IMG/VR virus record: IMGVR_UViG_3300037070_004394 | Span: 1 to 31,635 of that record | DNA: 31,635 bases | DNA from: a virus | Reading direction: 5' to 3' (one strand) | Part shown: piece after piece, positions 12,749 to 19,417 of the stretch | How positions within the stretch are numbered: the first letter of the stretch is position 1 | How the letters are laid out: each line of letters begins with the position of its first letter | The notes under the pieces: generated by a model | Seen by the model: only the letters and a program-made list of their open reading frames with translations | Told to the model about the DNA's origin: nothing | Database searches by the model: none | Made by a program: the position numbers and the translations under genes

Positions 12749-13743
12749 GCGGCCTCTTTCCGCCCACTCACCCAGGCCTCAATGAGCGCATTCGGGTCGT
12801 CGGCCGTAATGACCTCCCGAGCCGCGTCGGAGTTCTGCCATGCCACGCCGCATGGCGAGCACCAGCCCCCGGAGACGTTGGCCGTGGAGGCGCAGACCCG
12901 ACAGGCCGGAACGGGTGGAGCCGGTGCCTCGGCCGGGGGGACAAAGTCGCGCCACTTCTTCCGAAATTGAGCCCAGCGGTTCCGGTTCTTCATCCAGAAC
13001 GGGTCCACCAGAAAAGCGTTGTAGGTCCCCTTGAGCCGGTCGAGGCTCCCGACGACGGCCGACGCCTCGGCGAACCAGGCTTCGGTGTCTGGTGGGTCCA
13101 GGCTCAATTCCGGAATCAGGCCGGCCTGTTGCTCGCGTTCGCCTTGAGCCCAAAGAAAGAAAACCTCACCGGGCTTGAATCCTGGCTTGAGCGGGGCCGG
13201 CTCTTTTCTCCGTTCAGGCTTCGCATCAATCGGAAGCCGGAGACTTCCCATCGCGGAGATCGGATTCGGTTCTTCTTCTTTTGTTTTTATCTTCTTCTGC
13301 GTCTGCGTCTGCGTCTGGTGCGTCGGTTTCGCGTCGGGATTTGTCGGTTTGGTGTCGGAAACCGACGCACTTGGTGTCGGTTCCGCGTCGGTTTCCGCGC
13401 TTTTCCCGACACGGTTGCGTTTCCAGGTCCGTTTATACCGGTCCAGTCCGCGGATCCGGATGCCTCCGGACTCCAGCGCCTCCATCAGTCCGACGTCCGA
13501 CAGGGCATTGGCCAACTCCGCGCTCGACCCTTGAAACCGGAGCGCCCCTGCCAACATCGTTACCGCTCGAGGGTTGTCACAGACCCCGGTCGGCGCCTCA
13601 TCCTGCGGCCCGAGCTCGAGTCCCCATGCCCAGAGGTCGAGAATCAGCCCCAGACACTCCCTCTCCGGAATGGCCAAGAGCCCGGAAAGCATGCGGGCCT
13701 TGCTCCATGTTTCCTGCGTCACCTGAATGAACGGCAGTCGCAA
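12745..13743 (-). CDS. Replication initiator-like protein (phage O/DnaD-type)
   Basis: The 332-residue product has a helical N-terminal half (M-R-L-P-F-I-Q-V onward, W-S-K-A-R-M-L-S-G-L-L, A-N-A-L-S-D-V-G-L-M-E-A-L-E) that resembles the winged-helix replisome organisers and phage O-type initiators. A low-complexity polar linker (P-T-P-S-A, K-P-T, Q-T-Q-T-Q-T-Q-K-K) spans roughly 110-160. A C-terminal part with W-F-A-E-A and F-W-M-K-N-R-N-R-W-A-Q-F follows, ending in a C-R-V-C...C-S-P-C zinc pair. It starts at TTG 13743 with GAGGGGG six bases upstream. The linker-coding DNA carries iteron-like repeats, which supports an initiator role. The assignment comes from layout and position, not a confirmed domain match. 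Confidence 0.72.
   Translation of the reverse strand: MRLPFIQVTQETWSKARMLSGLLAIPERECLGLILDLWAWGLELGPQDEAPTGVCDNPRAVTMLAGALRFQGSSAELANALSDVGLMEALESGGIRIRGLDRYKRTWKRNRVGKSAETDAEPTPSASVSDTKPTNPDAKPTHQTQTQTQKKIKTKEEEPNPISAMGSLRLPIDAKPERRKEPAPLKPGFKPGEVFFLWAQGEREQQAGLIPELSLDPPDTEAWFAEASAVVGSLDRLKGTYNAFLVDPFWMKNRNRWAQFRKKWRDFVPPAEAPAPPVPACRVCASTANVSGGWCSPCGVAWQNSDAAREVITADDPNALIEAWVSGRKEAA
13265..13412. other. Candidate replication origin inside initiator gene
   Basis: Direct GTCGG cores begin at 13322, 13333, 13343, 13354, 13376 and 13387. The steps are 11, 10, 11, 22 and 11 bases, so they are in phase with the DNA helix and not multiples of three. The full-length form GCGTCGGTTTC occurs at 13320-13330 and 13385-13395, and the same unit is inverted at 13357-13368 as part of a GTCGG-AAA-CCGAC palindrome (13354-13366). 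To the left lies an AT-rich, strand-asymmetric tract (13271-13298; purine-rich on the minus strand) and three CTGCGT units. Iterons in the linker of the initiator gene beside an AT-rich purine tract match the lambda O/ori arrangement. Confidence 0.6.
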
Positions 13744-13766
13744 TTTCGCCCCCTCGAGCGGTTGAG

Positions 13767-13955
13767 TCAGTTAATCGAGCTGGAAAGCTTCTGGACCTGC
13801 CGGGCGGGCTCCTCATGTTCGAGGGCCTCCCCGTAACCATTGACTGGAACCAGGACGTCGCACCGGACGCAGCGGAACTTCCCCACCGGGACGCGCGCAC
13901 CCGCGGCAATCATCTTGGTTCCCTTGGCGGGGATGTGGGAGCCGAGGCACATCAT
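13767..13955 (-). CDS. 62-residue Cys-pair hypothetical protein
   Basis: The ATG at 13955 overlaps the methyltransferase stop by four bases. The product has M-C-L-G-S-H near the start and C-V-R-C-D about residue 29, giving three cysteines and a His that might bind a metal, around a beta-rich core (V-P-V-G-K-F-R-C and V-L-V-P-V-N-G-Y). A 23-base gap follows it before the initiator gene. Family unknown. Confidence 0.66.
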   Translation of the reverse strand: MMCLGSHIPAKGTKMIAAGARVPVGKFRCVRCDVLVPVNGYGEALEHEEPARQVQKLSSSIN

Positions 13956-14767
13956 GCGGCCTCCGCGTGGGCGACAATCCGCCGGCCGATGAATTCAGCG
14001 ACCTGGGGAACTACGGCGTTTCCGAGGCACCTAAGTCGGTCCACCCGAGAGGGAACCCCATGAGCCACTCGACCCACGTCGGGTTCAACGGCCCAGGTTC
14101 CTCCGAAGTCCTCGAGGCCAGGGCGGAAAAAGACGGGTAGCCGCCCTGACTCTGGTTCGGCCCGCCCTTCTCGCCATCGCTCGCTCGAGGCGTTGGCCAC
14201 ATTGACCTCCGAGCCATCGCGTCCAGACTCAGCCGCTCGGCCGCACCCGGGCTCGGGCTCTGATTCATGCCGTACGGTGTCGCGCTCGGAGTAGGCAACC
14301 AGGAAGAGCCGATCACGTCGGTGATGGGCGCCAAGGGCTGCCGCTGGGACGCAGTCCCATTCCGCATCGAACCCGCTCGAGGCCAGGTCCCCGAGAATTC
14401 GCTCAACCCCCCGAACAAGGAGAGCTGCCACGTTCTCCACGAGGACGTAGCGGGGTCGAAGCTCGCGAATGAGCCGGAGGTATTCTCGCCAGAGACCGGA
14501 GCGCTCTCCGTCGAGGCCAGCGCCCTTGCCGGCAAGGCTGATGTCCTGACAAGGGAAGCCTCCACACAAGACGTCAACGGGGGGGGCATCACATCCTCGC
14601 AGGGTGCGGACGTCGTCGAAGAGGCGAGCTTCCGGCCAGTGCTTCCGAAGGACTTTTTGCGCATAGGGGTCGCACTCCACCTGCCAGAGGACCTTCATCC
14701 CGGCCCGCTCCAGGCCCAGGTCTAGACCACCGATTCCAGAGAAGAGACTCCCAACGGTGAGCGTCAC
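13952..14767 (-). CDS. C5-cytosine DNA methyltransferase
   Basis: With GTG 14767 (GTGA overlap) the protein is 271 residues. Motif I F-S-G-I-G-G-L-D-L-G is at 9-18, motif IV G-G-F-P-C-Q-D-I-S with the catalytic Cys near 73, motif VI E-N-V near 111, motif VIII H-R-R-D-R-L-F near 149-155 and motifs IX-X R-L-R-C-L-G-N-A-V-V-P-Q-V-A-E near the C-terminus. The enzyme moves a methyl group from S-adenosylmethionine to C5 of cytosine. The target-recognition region (about 160-245) is short. An in-frame extension to 14914 was rejected because it is Gly/Arg low complexity across the previous gene. No cognate endonuclease gene is adjacent, so it is probably an orphan that shields phage DNA. Confidence 0.93.
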   Translation of the reverse strand: MTLTVGSLFSGIGGLDLGLERAGMKVLWQVECDPYAQKVLRKHWPEARLFDDVRTLRGCDAPPVDVLCGGFPCQDISLAGKGAGLDGERSGLWREYLRLIRELRPRYVLVENVAALLVRGVERILGDLASSGFDAEWDCVPAAALGAHHRRDRLFLVAYSERDTVRHESEPEPGCGRAAESGRDGSEVNVANASSERWREGRAEPESGRLPVFFRPGLEDFGGTWAVEPDVGRVAHGVPSRVDRLRCLGNAVVPQVAEFIGRRIVAHAEAA

Positions 14768-15081
14768 TGAAGCCCCCTCGCCGCGTCGGCCCGGGAGTCC
14801 CAGAAATCCCCAAGGCGGTCCTTCAACCCCGCCACCCGACGAGCCGCCAGAGCTGCGCGTCGAAACTCCCCCGCGAGTACCCAGGATTTTTCCGCCTTGA
14901 TGAGGAGGTCGCACGCCCGGGACAGCTTCACGAGACTCCCGGAGAGAGCGCAGTCCGAAGCCTCGGACTCAAACTCTTCCGCCTGTTGAATCCAGACCCG
15001 CTTGTTCGGCTCGGAATGGAAGAGCCAGAACGCCATCACCACCACCGCCAGGCCGATAAGAAGGAAGAGGGTGGGAGTCAT
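14764..15081 (-). CDS. Small membrane protein with helical tail
   Basis: The N-terminus is a clear hydrophobic span (L-F-L-L-I-G-L-A-V-V-V-M-A-F-W-L-F) directly after M-T-P-T, followed by a charged helical domain of about 80 residues. One transmembrane helix, with the rest facing either side, is expected. The ATG overlaps the upstream stop (ATGA) and the stop overlaps the methyltransferase start. Function not recognised. Confidence 0.7.
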   Translation of the reverse strand: MTPTLFLLIGLAVVVMAFWLFHSEPNKRVWIQQAEEFESEASDCALSGSLVKLSRACDLLIKAEKSWVLAGEFRRAALAARRVAGLKDRLGDFWDSRADAARGLQ

Positions 15082-15404
15082 GGGCGCTCACCCATCAGTG
15101 CGGCATCGACACGCCTGAACAGGGCCGTCGCTCGCTGCTCAACCCACTTCCGATATCTGGCGTGCCGCTCTTCCTCGTCCTGTCCGCCCATCGCCAGCGG
15201 GACGCTCTTGCCGGGGCGCATGAGTCCGGTCTCCCGGCGAAAGATTTCGGCCCAGTGGTCGAATTTCTCGGTGTGGTCGTCGTAGGGCGCGGAGCACCAG
15301 TCGCGAAGGTCGGCCAATGCCTCTCGAAGCCGTTCCATCTCATCCGGAGCCCCGATAGCGGACTCGACCGAATAGACCCGTCGCACGTCTTCTGAGTCCG
15401 TCAC
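15078..15404 (-). CDS. Hypothetical helical protein (108 aa)
   Basis: The GTG overlaps the upstream stop by four bases. The product is charged and probably helical, with W-C-S-A-P-Y-D-D-H and F-D-H-W-A-E-I-F motifs and a C-terminal heptad-like run (R-K-W-V-E-Q-R-A-T-A-L-F). No catalytic motif or family is recognised. Confidence 0.65.
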   Translation of the reverse strand: MTDSEDVRRVYSVESAIGAPDEMERLREALADLRDWCSAPYDDHTEKFDHWAEIFRRETGLMRPGKSVPLAMGGQDEEERHARYRKWVEQRATALFRRVDAALMGERP

Positions 15405-15622
15405 GGCTTCACCTCCATAATCTTCGCCACGTGGCGGACCACCTCTCCGCGCTTCCGGACCTCTTCAGCCAGGCGGAGCGTCAGGTCTGCGTTCTCGGTC
15501 TCAAGCGTGACGATTCGAGACTCGAGGCGGGACATCACTGCCTCCGGCCAGCAGACGTAGCAGCTGCCGAGAGCCCGTTGATGGGCGCACAACTCCGGGG
15601 GACGGACGAGGGAGAGAGTCAT
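15401..15622 (-). CDS. Small coiled-coil protein with Cys/His N-terminus
   Basis: The 73-residue product has C-A-H-Q-R-A-L-G-S-C-Y-V-C-W near residues 12-25, a Cys/His cluster suited to zinc binding, followed by a well-formed coiled coil (R-L-E-S-R-I-V-T-L-E-T-E-N-A-D-L-T-L) up to the end. The start overlaps the adjacent methyltransferase stop by four bases. Such small coiled-coil genes are frequent in phages and likely form dimers. Role unknown. Confidence 0.7.
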   Translation of the reverse strand: MTLSLVRPPELCAHQRALGSCYVCWPEAVMSRLESRIVTLETENADLTLRLAEEVRKRGEVVRHVAKIMEVKP

Positions 15623-16515
15623 CCCGCCCGCGCTTTCTCGATGTCGAAGAGCCCGGCTTGCTTTCCTCCGGAGGCAATTTGAAGGTTTCGACAGGACTGC
15701 TCGAAGTAGCTTTTCTTGAGTTCCGCCCCAACGAAGCGCCGCTTCTCTTGGATGGCGACGTGTCCCTCGGAGCCGATACCCATAAAGGGGCTCCAGACGA
15801 GGTCCCCGGGGTTGCTCCAGAGATTGATGCAGCGGCGAATGACGCCCAGTTGAAGCGGGCAGATGTGCCGCTCGTCTTCATCCTCCCGGGCGCTCTGGTG
15901 CTGAAGGGTGTCGGAGGGGTCAATATCCGTCCAAACCGGGGAGGCCCACCGCTGCCACTGCTCCACCGGGAATTCCTCCGCGGTATGCGAGACGGGCGAG
16001 AGGTTCTCTCCCGGCGCCCTCATCGTCACCACGTAGTCCGGGATCCCCTGGCGGGAGCGGGTGGAGTCTTTCTTGATCTGCTTCCAGAGGAGCCCCAGCG
16101 CCTTGGTCCGCTGCATGGCGGTCACCGGGTCTTTCCAGATGACGACCTCGGAGTGAAAGATGAAGCCTTCCGCCTGGTAGGCCCGGATGATGTCCCCCCG
16201 GAAGTCCTGGAGCCCAATGTATCCGTGCCGCTCCTTCGAGGTGGGGAGCAACATGCAGTGAATGGAGACGTTCCGGCCCGGCCGCATCACCCTGGCTTGC
16301 TCCCTAATTAGGAAACGGAAGTGCTCAAAGAAGTCTTCTGGGCCCCGGCAGTTGCCCATGTCCCGCTCGCTGGAGGAGTAGGTGTAGAGGCTGGCGAAGG
16401 GCGGACTGAAAACGCTGAAGTCCACTGACTGGTCCGGAAGCCCGCGCGCCACCTCCACCGTGTCGCCGTGGTACGCCGCCCAATTCTCCCCTGTTTCCTG
16501 TGCGATGGTTTTCAT
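15619..16515 (-). CDS. SPPF-motif DNA methyltransferase (N6A/N4C class)
   Basis: Starting at ATG 16515 (ATGA overlap, GAGGGG upstream) the protein is 298 residues. It has S-P-P-F at 37-40 as motif IV and P-F-M-G-I-G-S-E-G around 243-251 as motif I, with A-E-L-K-K-S-Y-F following. Catalytic motif first and AdoMet-binding motif last is the beta-class order. S-P-P-F is found in both N6-adenine and N4-cytosine enzymes, so the exact base is unknown. The 378-residue frame reaching 16755 is Gly/Arg-rich overlap with the helicase and was rejected. It follows the helicase with a 4-base overlap, so the two proteins are made together. Confidence 0.88.
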   Translation of the reverse strand: MKTIAQETGENWAAYHGDTVEVARGLPDQSVDFSVFSPPFASLYTYSSSERDMGNCRGPEDFFEHFRFLIREQARVMRPGRNVSIHCMLLPTSKERHGYIGLQDFRGDIIRAYQAEGFIFHSEVVIWKDPVTAMQRTKALGLLWKQIKKDSTRSRQGIPDYVVTMRAPGENLSPVSHTAEEFPVEQWQRWASPVWTDIDPSDTLQHQSAREDEDERHICPLQLGVIRRCINLWSNPGDLVWSPFMGIGSEGHVAIQEKRRFVGAELKKSYFEQSCRNLQIASGGKQAGLFDIEKARAG

Positions 16516-17924
16516 GCGCCCCTCGTCTGAATCCATGACGGCAATTTCATTGCCGTGCGGTGGTTGGTGTCGTTGTTGAGCCTTCTGCTTCCGATGACTT
16601 CCGCCCGGACGGAGCCCGCTGTCTCGAGGGAGAGCTCCTTCGCCATCGCCTCCGCGTCCCGGGCCTTGCGCTCCAGGTTTTTGACGACGGCGCCCTCGAG
16701 CTCCGAGGCGAAGACGTGCACCTCGACCGCTCGGCGTTGCCCAAAGCGCCAGCATCGGCGGATGGCTTGGAAATACGACTCCCAGGAGTCAGTGAGCCCT
16801 ACGAAAGCCACCCGGGCGCAGTGCTGCCAGTTGAGCCCGAAGCCTGCGATGCTGCTTTTCGTCACAAGGACGCGATGCTTTCCCTGGGCGAACCCGAGCA
16901 GCCGCGCTTCCTTGACATCGATGTCATCCGAGCCGCGCACCTCCACTGCATCCGGAATGGCATCCATCAACGCGTCCGCCTCCGCGTTCAGGTCGCACCA
17001 GACGATCCACGGCTCATCGGCCGCCTCGTTCACCAGCGCCGCGGTGGAGGCCACCCGGTCTGCGAGTGAGTCTTTCCGGTAGCCTCGCCGCTCCATCAGC
17101 GTCTGGGAATCGGGCGCGAAGAGCTCGCCCGAGGCGAAGATCGCCGCCTGGTCCACTCCCAGAAGGTGCTGCTCCACCTTCAGTGGTGGGAGGTTATAGC
17201 CGCCGTCGTCATAGCCGAGGTCTGACGGAGCCCGAACCAGAGCCCCCCACGAGGCGACCCACTTCCAGAATTGCTTTCGGGCGTGACCCTTGAGGCGCCA
17301 GACCTGAGTCTCTCCGCCGTCGTGGCAGAAGAACTCAGCCAGCATCTCCGCCCGGGAGCAGACCCCCAGGAACTCGGCGTGCGTCCCGAGCTCCGTGTAG
17401 TCGTTGGGGGCCGGTGTGGCGGTGGCACAAAGCCGGTATTCCGTCCGCCCGAAGGCCTCGAGGAGTTGGGTCAGCGTCTTCGAGCCGAAGTGTTTGATGC
17501 AGGAGGACTCGTCCAACACCACCCCCGCGAAGGTGCTCGGGTCGAAGCGATGGAGCCGCTCGTAGTTGGTGGCGTTGATGCCGGAGCGGCAATCCGATTG
17601 CTCTCGAGCCAGGGTGACATCGATGCCGGCGAGCGCTCCTTCCGCCACCGTCTGCGCAGCTACCGCCAGTGGAGCCAGCACCAACACCGGACCACCGGCA
17701 TGCTCCCGAACCTGCCGAGCCCACTCGAGCTGCATCCGGGTTTTCCCGAGGCCGGTGGAGGCGAAGATTGCCGCCCTTCCCCGCCGAAGCGCCCACTTCA
17801 CCAGGTCTGCCTGGAAGTGAAAGAGGCCCTCTGAAAACTCAGCGCTCTCCACTGCGAAGCCGGAGGGCTTGGCGAGAGCCAGCTTCCCGGCCAGGAATTT
17901 CGTGTACTCCGGAAGGGCGCTCAC
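16512..17924 (-). CDS. SNF2-like DEAD-type helicase
   Basis: From GTG 17924 (GTGA overlap) this is a 470-residue superfamily 2 enzyme. Motif I is S-T-G-L-G-K-T (56-62), Ia is L-V-L-A-P-L-A-V near 81-88, motif II is V-L-D-E-S-S (D-E-x-x, 136-141), motif III A-T-A-T-P (167-171), and motifs V-VI are near the C-terminus in S-S-I-A-G-F-G-L-N-W and Q-A-I-R-R-C-W-R-F-G-Q. The SNF2 arrangement couples ATP hydrolysis to movement along double-stranded DNA without strand separation. No nuclease domain is present. Tight coupling to a DNA methyltransferase suggests they act together. Confidence 0.92.
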   Translation of the reverse strand: MSALPEYTKFLAGKLALAKPSGFAVESAEFSEGLFHFQADLVKWALRRGRAAIFASTGLGKTRMQLEWARQVREHAGGPVLVLAPLAVAAQTVAEGALAGIDVTLAREQSDCRSGINATNYERLHRFDPSTFAGVVLDESSCIKHFGSKTLTQLLEAFGRTEYRLCATATPAPNDYTELGTHAEFLGVCSRAEMLAEFFCHDGGETQVWRLKGHARKQFWKWVASWGALVRAPSDLGYDDGGYNLPPLKVEQHLLGVDQAAIFASGELFAPDSQTLMERRGYRKDSLADRVASTAALVNEAADEPWIVWCDLNAEADALMDAIPDAVEVRGSDDIDVKEARLLGFAQGKHRVLVTKSSIAGFGLNWQHCARVAFVGLTDSWESYFQAIRRCWRFGQRRAVEVHVFASELEGAVVKNLERKARDAEAMAKELSLETAGSVRAEVIGSRRLNNDTNHRTAMKLPSWIQTRGA

Positions 17925-18448
17925 TGAACCACCGCCCCGACGCAATCCACCATCACGCCGGCATGGCTGTAGTGAGGGGAATGGACTGGTCCGCCGAGCC
18001 ACTTCCCGCCGCACTTCGAGCAGGTCTCCAGTTGAGTGAATCGCTCCTGGGAGTCGGCGTAGGAAATCGACACCCCTCCGCCGCGTGCCGGAAGCGGAGG
18101 GGTGCCCACGGCCGAGACCATCTCAGCCGATGAAGTCGGAATGACGCCCGAGCGGGCCAAAGGGGGGAAAGACCGCTCGGGCGTCGGTGCTGCGACAGGG
18201 GACCAAACGGTTGCGGATTTGCCGGTGACGGAGCAGGTCCGCTCGCCGACACGGAATGCCAATCCACGCGAAACGAGCTCCGGGAGCCTCTTCTGAAGGG
18301 GGATGTCTTCCCCGGACTTGGCGCACAATTCTCGCGCGGTACAGGGGCCAACCATCCGGAGATGCCGGAGACATCGAAGTTGGAGCCCAGTGATGGTGGG
18401 GCCCTGGATGGAGCGGAATGCCTCGATCGAGGTTTGCGTTGCTGTCAT
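17921..18448 (-). CDS. Winged-helix/zinc protein upstream of the helicase
   Basis: With ATG 18448 (ATGA overlap) the 175-residue product opens M-T-A-T-Q-T-S-I-E-A-F-R-S-I-Q. It then has a winged-helix-like segment with A-R-E-L-C-A-K-S-G as helix and R-L-P-E-L-V-S-R-G-L-A-F-R-V as the recognition helix plus wing. A Ser/Pro linker follows, then a C-terminal C-S-K-C-G-G-K-W motif with later His and Cys for one zinc. It looks like a DNA-binding regulator or adaptor for the helicase-methyltransferase pair. Function is inference. Confidence 0.75.
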   Translation of the reverse strand: MTATQTSIEAFRSIQGPTITGLQLRCLRHLRMVGPCTARELCAKSGEDIPLQKRLPELVSRGLAFRVGERTCSVTGKSATVWSPVAAPTPERSFPPLARSGVIPTSSAEMVSAVGTPPLPARGGGVSISYADSQERFTQLETCSKCGGKWLGGPVHSPHYSHAGVMVDCVGAVVQ

Positions 18449-18534
18449 CGCGCGCACCCGAAGAGGAGCAGAGAGACAGCAGCCACCAGGAACATGGCCG
18501 GGAAGTTTTCGAGGAGCTTAAGGAGGAGCCTCAT
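18445..18534 (-). CDS. 29-residue membrane or lipopeptide-like protein
   Basis: The ATG at 18534 and stop at 18445 form ATGA overlaps with both neighbours. The 29 residues are M-R-L-L-L-K-L-L-E-N-F-P-A then a hydrophobic span ending L-L-L-F-G-C-A-R. The L-F-G-C end looks like a weak lipobox but leaves only two residues after Cys. It is either a tiny membrane protein or a coupling open frame. A real gene is likely because of the exact overlaps. Confidence 0.55.
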   Translation of the reverse strand: MRLLLKLLENFPAMFLVAAVSLLLFGCAR

Positions 18535-19031
18535 CCGCCCACCCCCGCTGAAAGCTCGTCCTTCGACTCGGCGTAGGCCTGATTCCTCCAGGCCCGACCG
18601 GCCGACTCGTGCTCACAGAGACTTGCGAACGTGTCCCCGACCTTCTCCCAGCAATGAGCCGCTCCGCCCTCGTTATTGGTCAGGTCGTGATGACAGCAAT
18701 CGCAGATTCCGAGGCAGTTCGAGGTTGCCTGCCGAACCCGTACTCTCCCGAATGCGTGATGGAGCTGAAGCGGTCGCGCCGTGCTGCACATCTCGCAGAC
18801 GCCATCCGCCCGAGCCATCACCGCGGCTCGAATCTCCGCCGTCTCCTCCTTCTTCGTCCTCCGCTTCGAGGCCTTTCGGGCGCGAGCGGCAACAACGGAG
18901 CGCTTGGGCTTGAGCGCGGCGCGGAGTTCCCCGAGTGGCCCCGGAGGCGCCCATTCATATTCGGCGTTGGCCTCGAAGTAGGTGAGGAGCGCCTTCGCCG
19001 TCTTCCGACTGATTCGGACCGAGGGCGCCAT
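18531..19031 (-). CDS. HNH endonuclease
   Basis: The 166-residue product has a basic, coiled N-terminal region, then C-E-M-C near 79-82, L-H-H-A-F-G-R with the catalytic His pair near 91-92, N-C-L-G-I-C near 105-110 and C-C-H-H near 112-115. The order C-x2-C, HH, N, C-x2-C-H-H is the HNH fold with a structural zinc. It could be a homing-type nuclease or a repair/recombination enzyme; the lack of an intron or group I context favours a functional phage gene. It starts one base after the TAA of the next gene. Confidence 0.82.
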   Translation of the reverse strand: MAPSVRISRKTAKALLTYFEANAEYEWAPPGPLGELRAALKPKRSVVAARARKASKRRTKKEETAEIRAAVMARADGVCEMCSTARPLQLHHAFGRVRVRQATSNCLGICDCCHHDLTNNEGGAAHCWEKVGDTFASLCEHESAGRAWRNQAYAESKDELSAGVGG

Positions 19032-19223
19032 TTACGCCGCCTCCGTCTTCGGAAGTAGCTTGGGCACCAGCACTGAAATCCGCTCCACCACCGTCCTCGC
19101 CCGTTCCAAATCCGTCAGAACGTCGTCCGTGTCTCCAATCACCGCCGATTGCATGGCCATCGCGAGGAGCTGATTCAGGAAACCTAGCTCTAGCCGGATG
19201 AGGGCGGTTTGATTCGCGCTCAT
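19032..19223 (-). CDS. Small helical protein (63 aa)
   Basis: The ATG at 19223 overlaps the helix-turn-helix gene stop (ATGA), giving 63 residues beginning M-S-A-N-Q-T-A-L-I-R. It is almost all alpha-helical with two amphipathic stretches (L-N-Q-L-L-A-M-A-M-Q and V-V-E-R-I-S-V-L-V-P) separated by D-T-D-D. A longer frame to 19271 is rejected. No family is recognised; a dimerising cofactor is possible. Confidence 0.65.
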   Translation of the reverse strand: MSANQTALIRLELGFLNQLLAMAMQSAVIGDTDDVLTDLERARTVVERISVLVPKLLPKTEAA

Positions 19224-19417
19224 GACGCCCTGCCCTTCAGAAACCGGGCGAGGTCCGAGGGATAGACCCACATCGCCGGGCTCCCACGGAATTGATGGGC
19301 CACCAGCGCCCCGAAGCGAGCCCAGCGGCGAACGGTAGCGGCCGACACGCCGAGAGACTCAGCCACCTCGGACGGACGAAAGGGCACCTCGGTCCGGACC
19401 AGTCGGAGGGCTTTCAT
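19220..19417 (-). CDS. MerR/excisionase-like helix-turn-helix protein
   Basis: The 65-residue product has V-A-E-S-L-G-V-S-A-A-T-V-R-R-W-A-R (about 18-34), the MerR/excisionase helix-turn-helix signature with the recognition helix ending in W-A-R, then a wing (G-S-P-A-M-W-V-Y-P-S-D-L-A-R-F-L). The size is that of phage excisionase or AlpA-type regulators. No integrase was found in the window, so transcriptional control is more likely than excision. ATGA overlaps at both ends. Confidence 0.82.
   Translation of the reverse strand: MKALRLVRTEVPFRPSEVAESLGVSAATVRRWARFGALVAHQFRGSPAMWVYPSDLARFLKGRAS

Noticed and set aside
11805-12785. 326-codon plus-strand frame
   Set aside because: It lies opposite five overlapping minus-strand genes that have exact 4-base junctions; composition is Arg/Pro/Ser-rich.
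13296-13317. CTGCGT hexanucleotide repeats as a microsatellite
   Set aside because: They encode the Q-T-Q-T-Q-T linker and form part of the candidate origin, so a separate repeat entry is not warranted.
12967-13836. 289-codon plus-strand frame opposite the initiator
   Set aside because: The minus-strand frame has better start signals and plausible domains; this one is a mirror.
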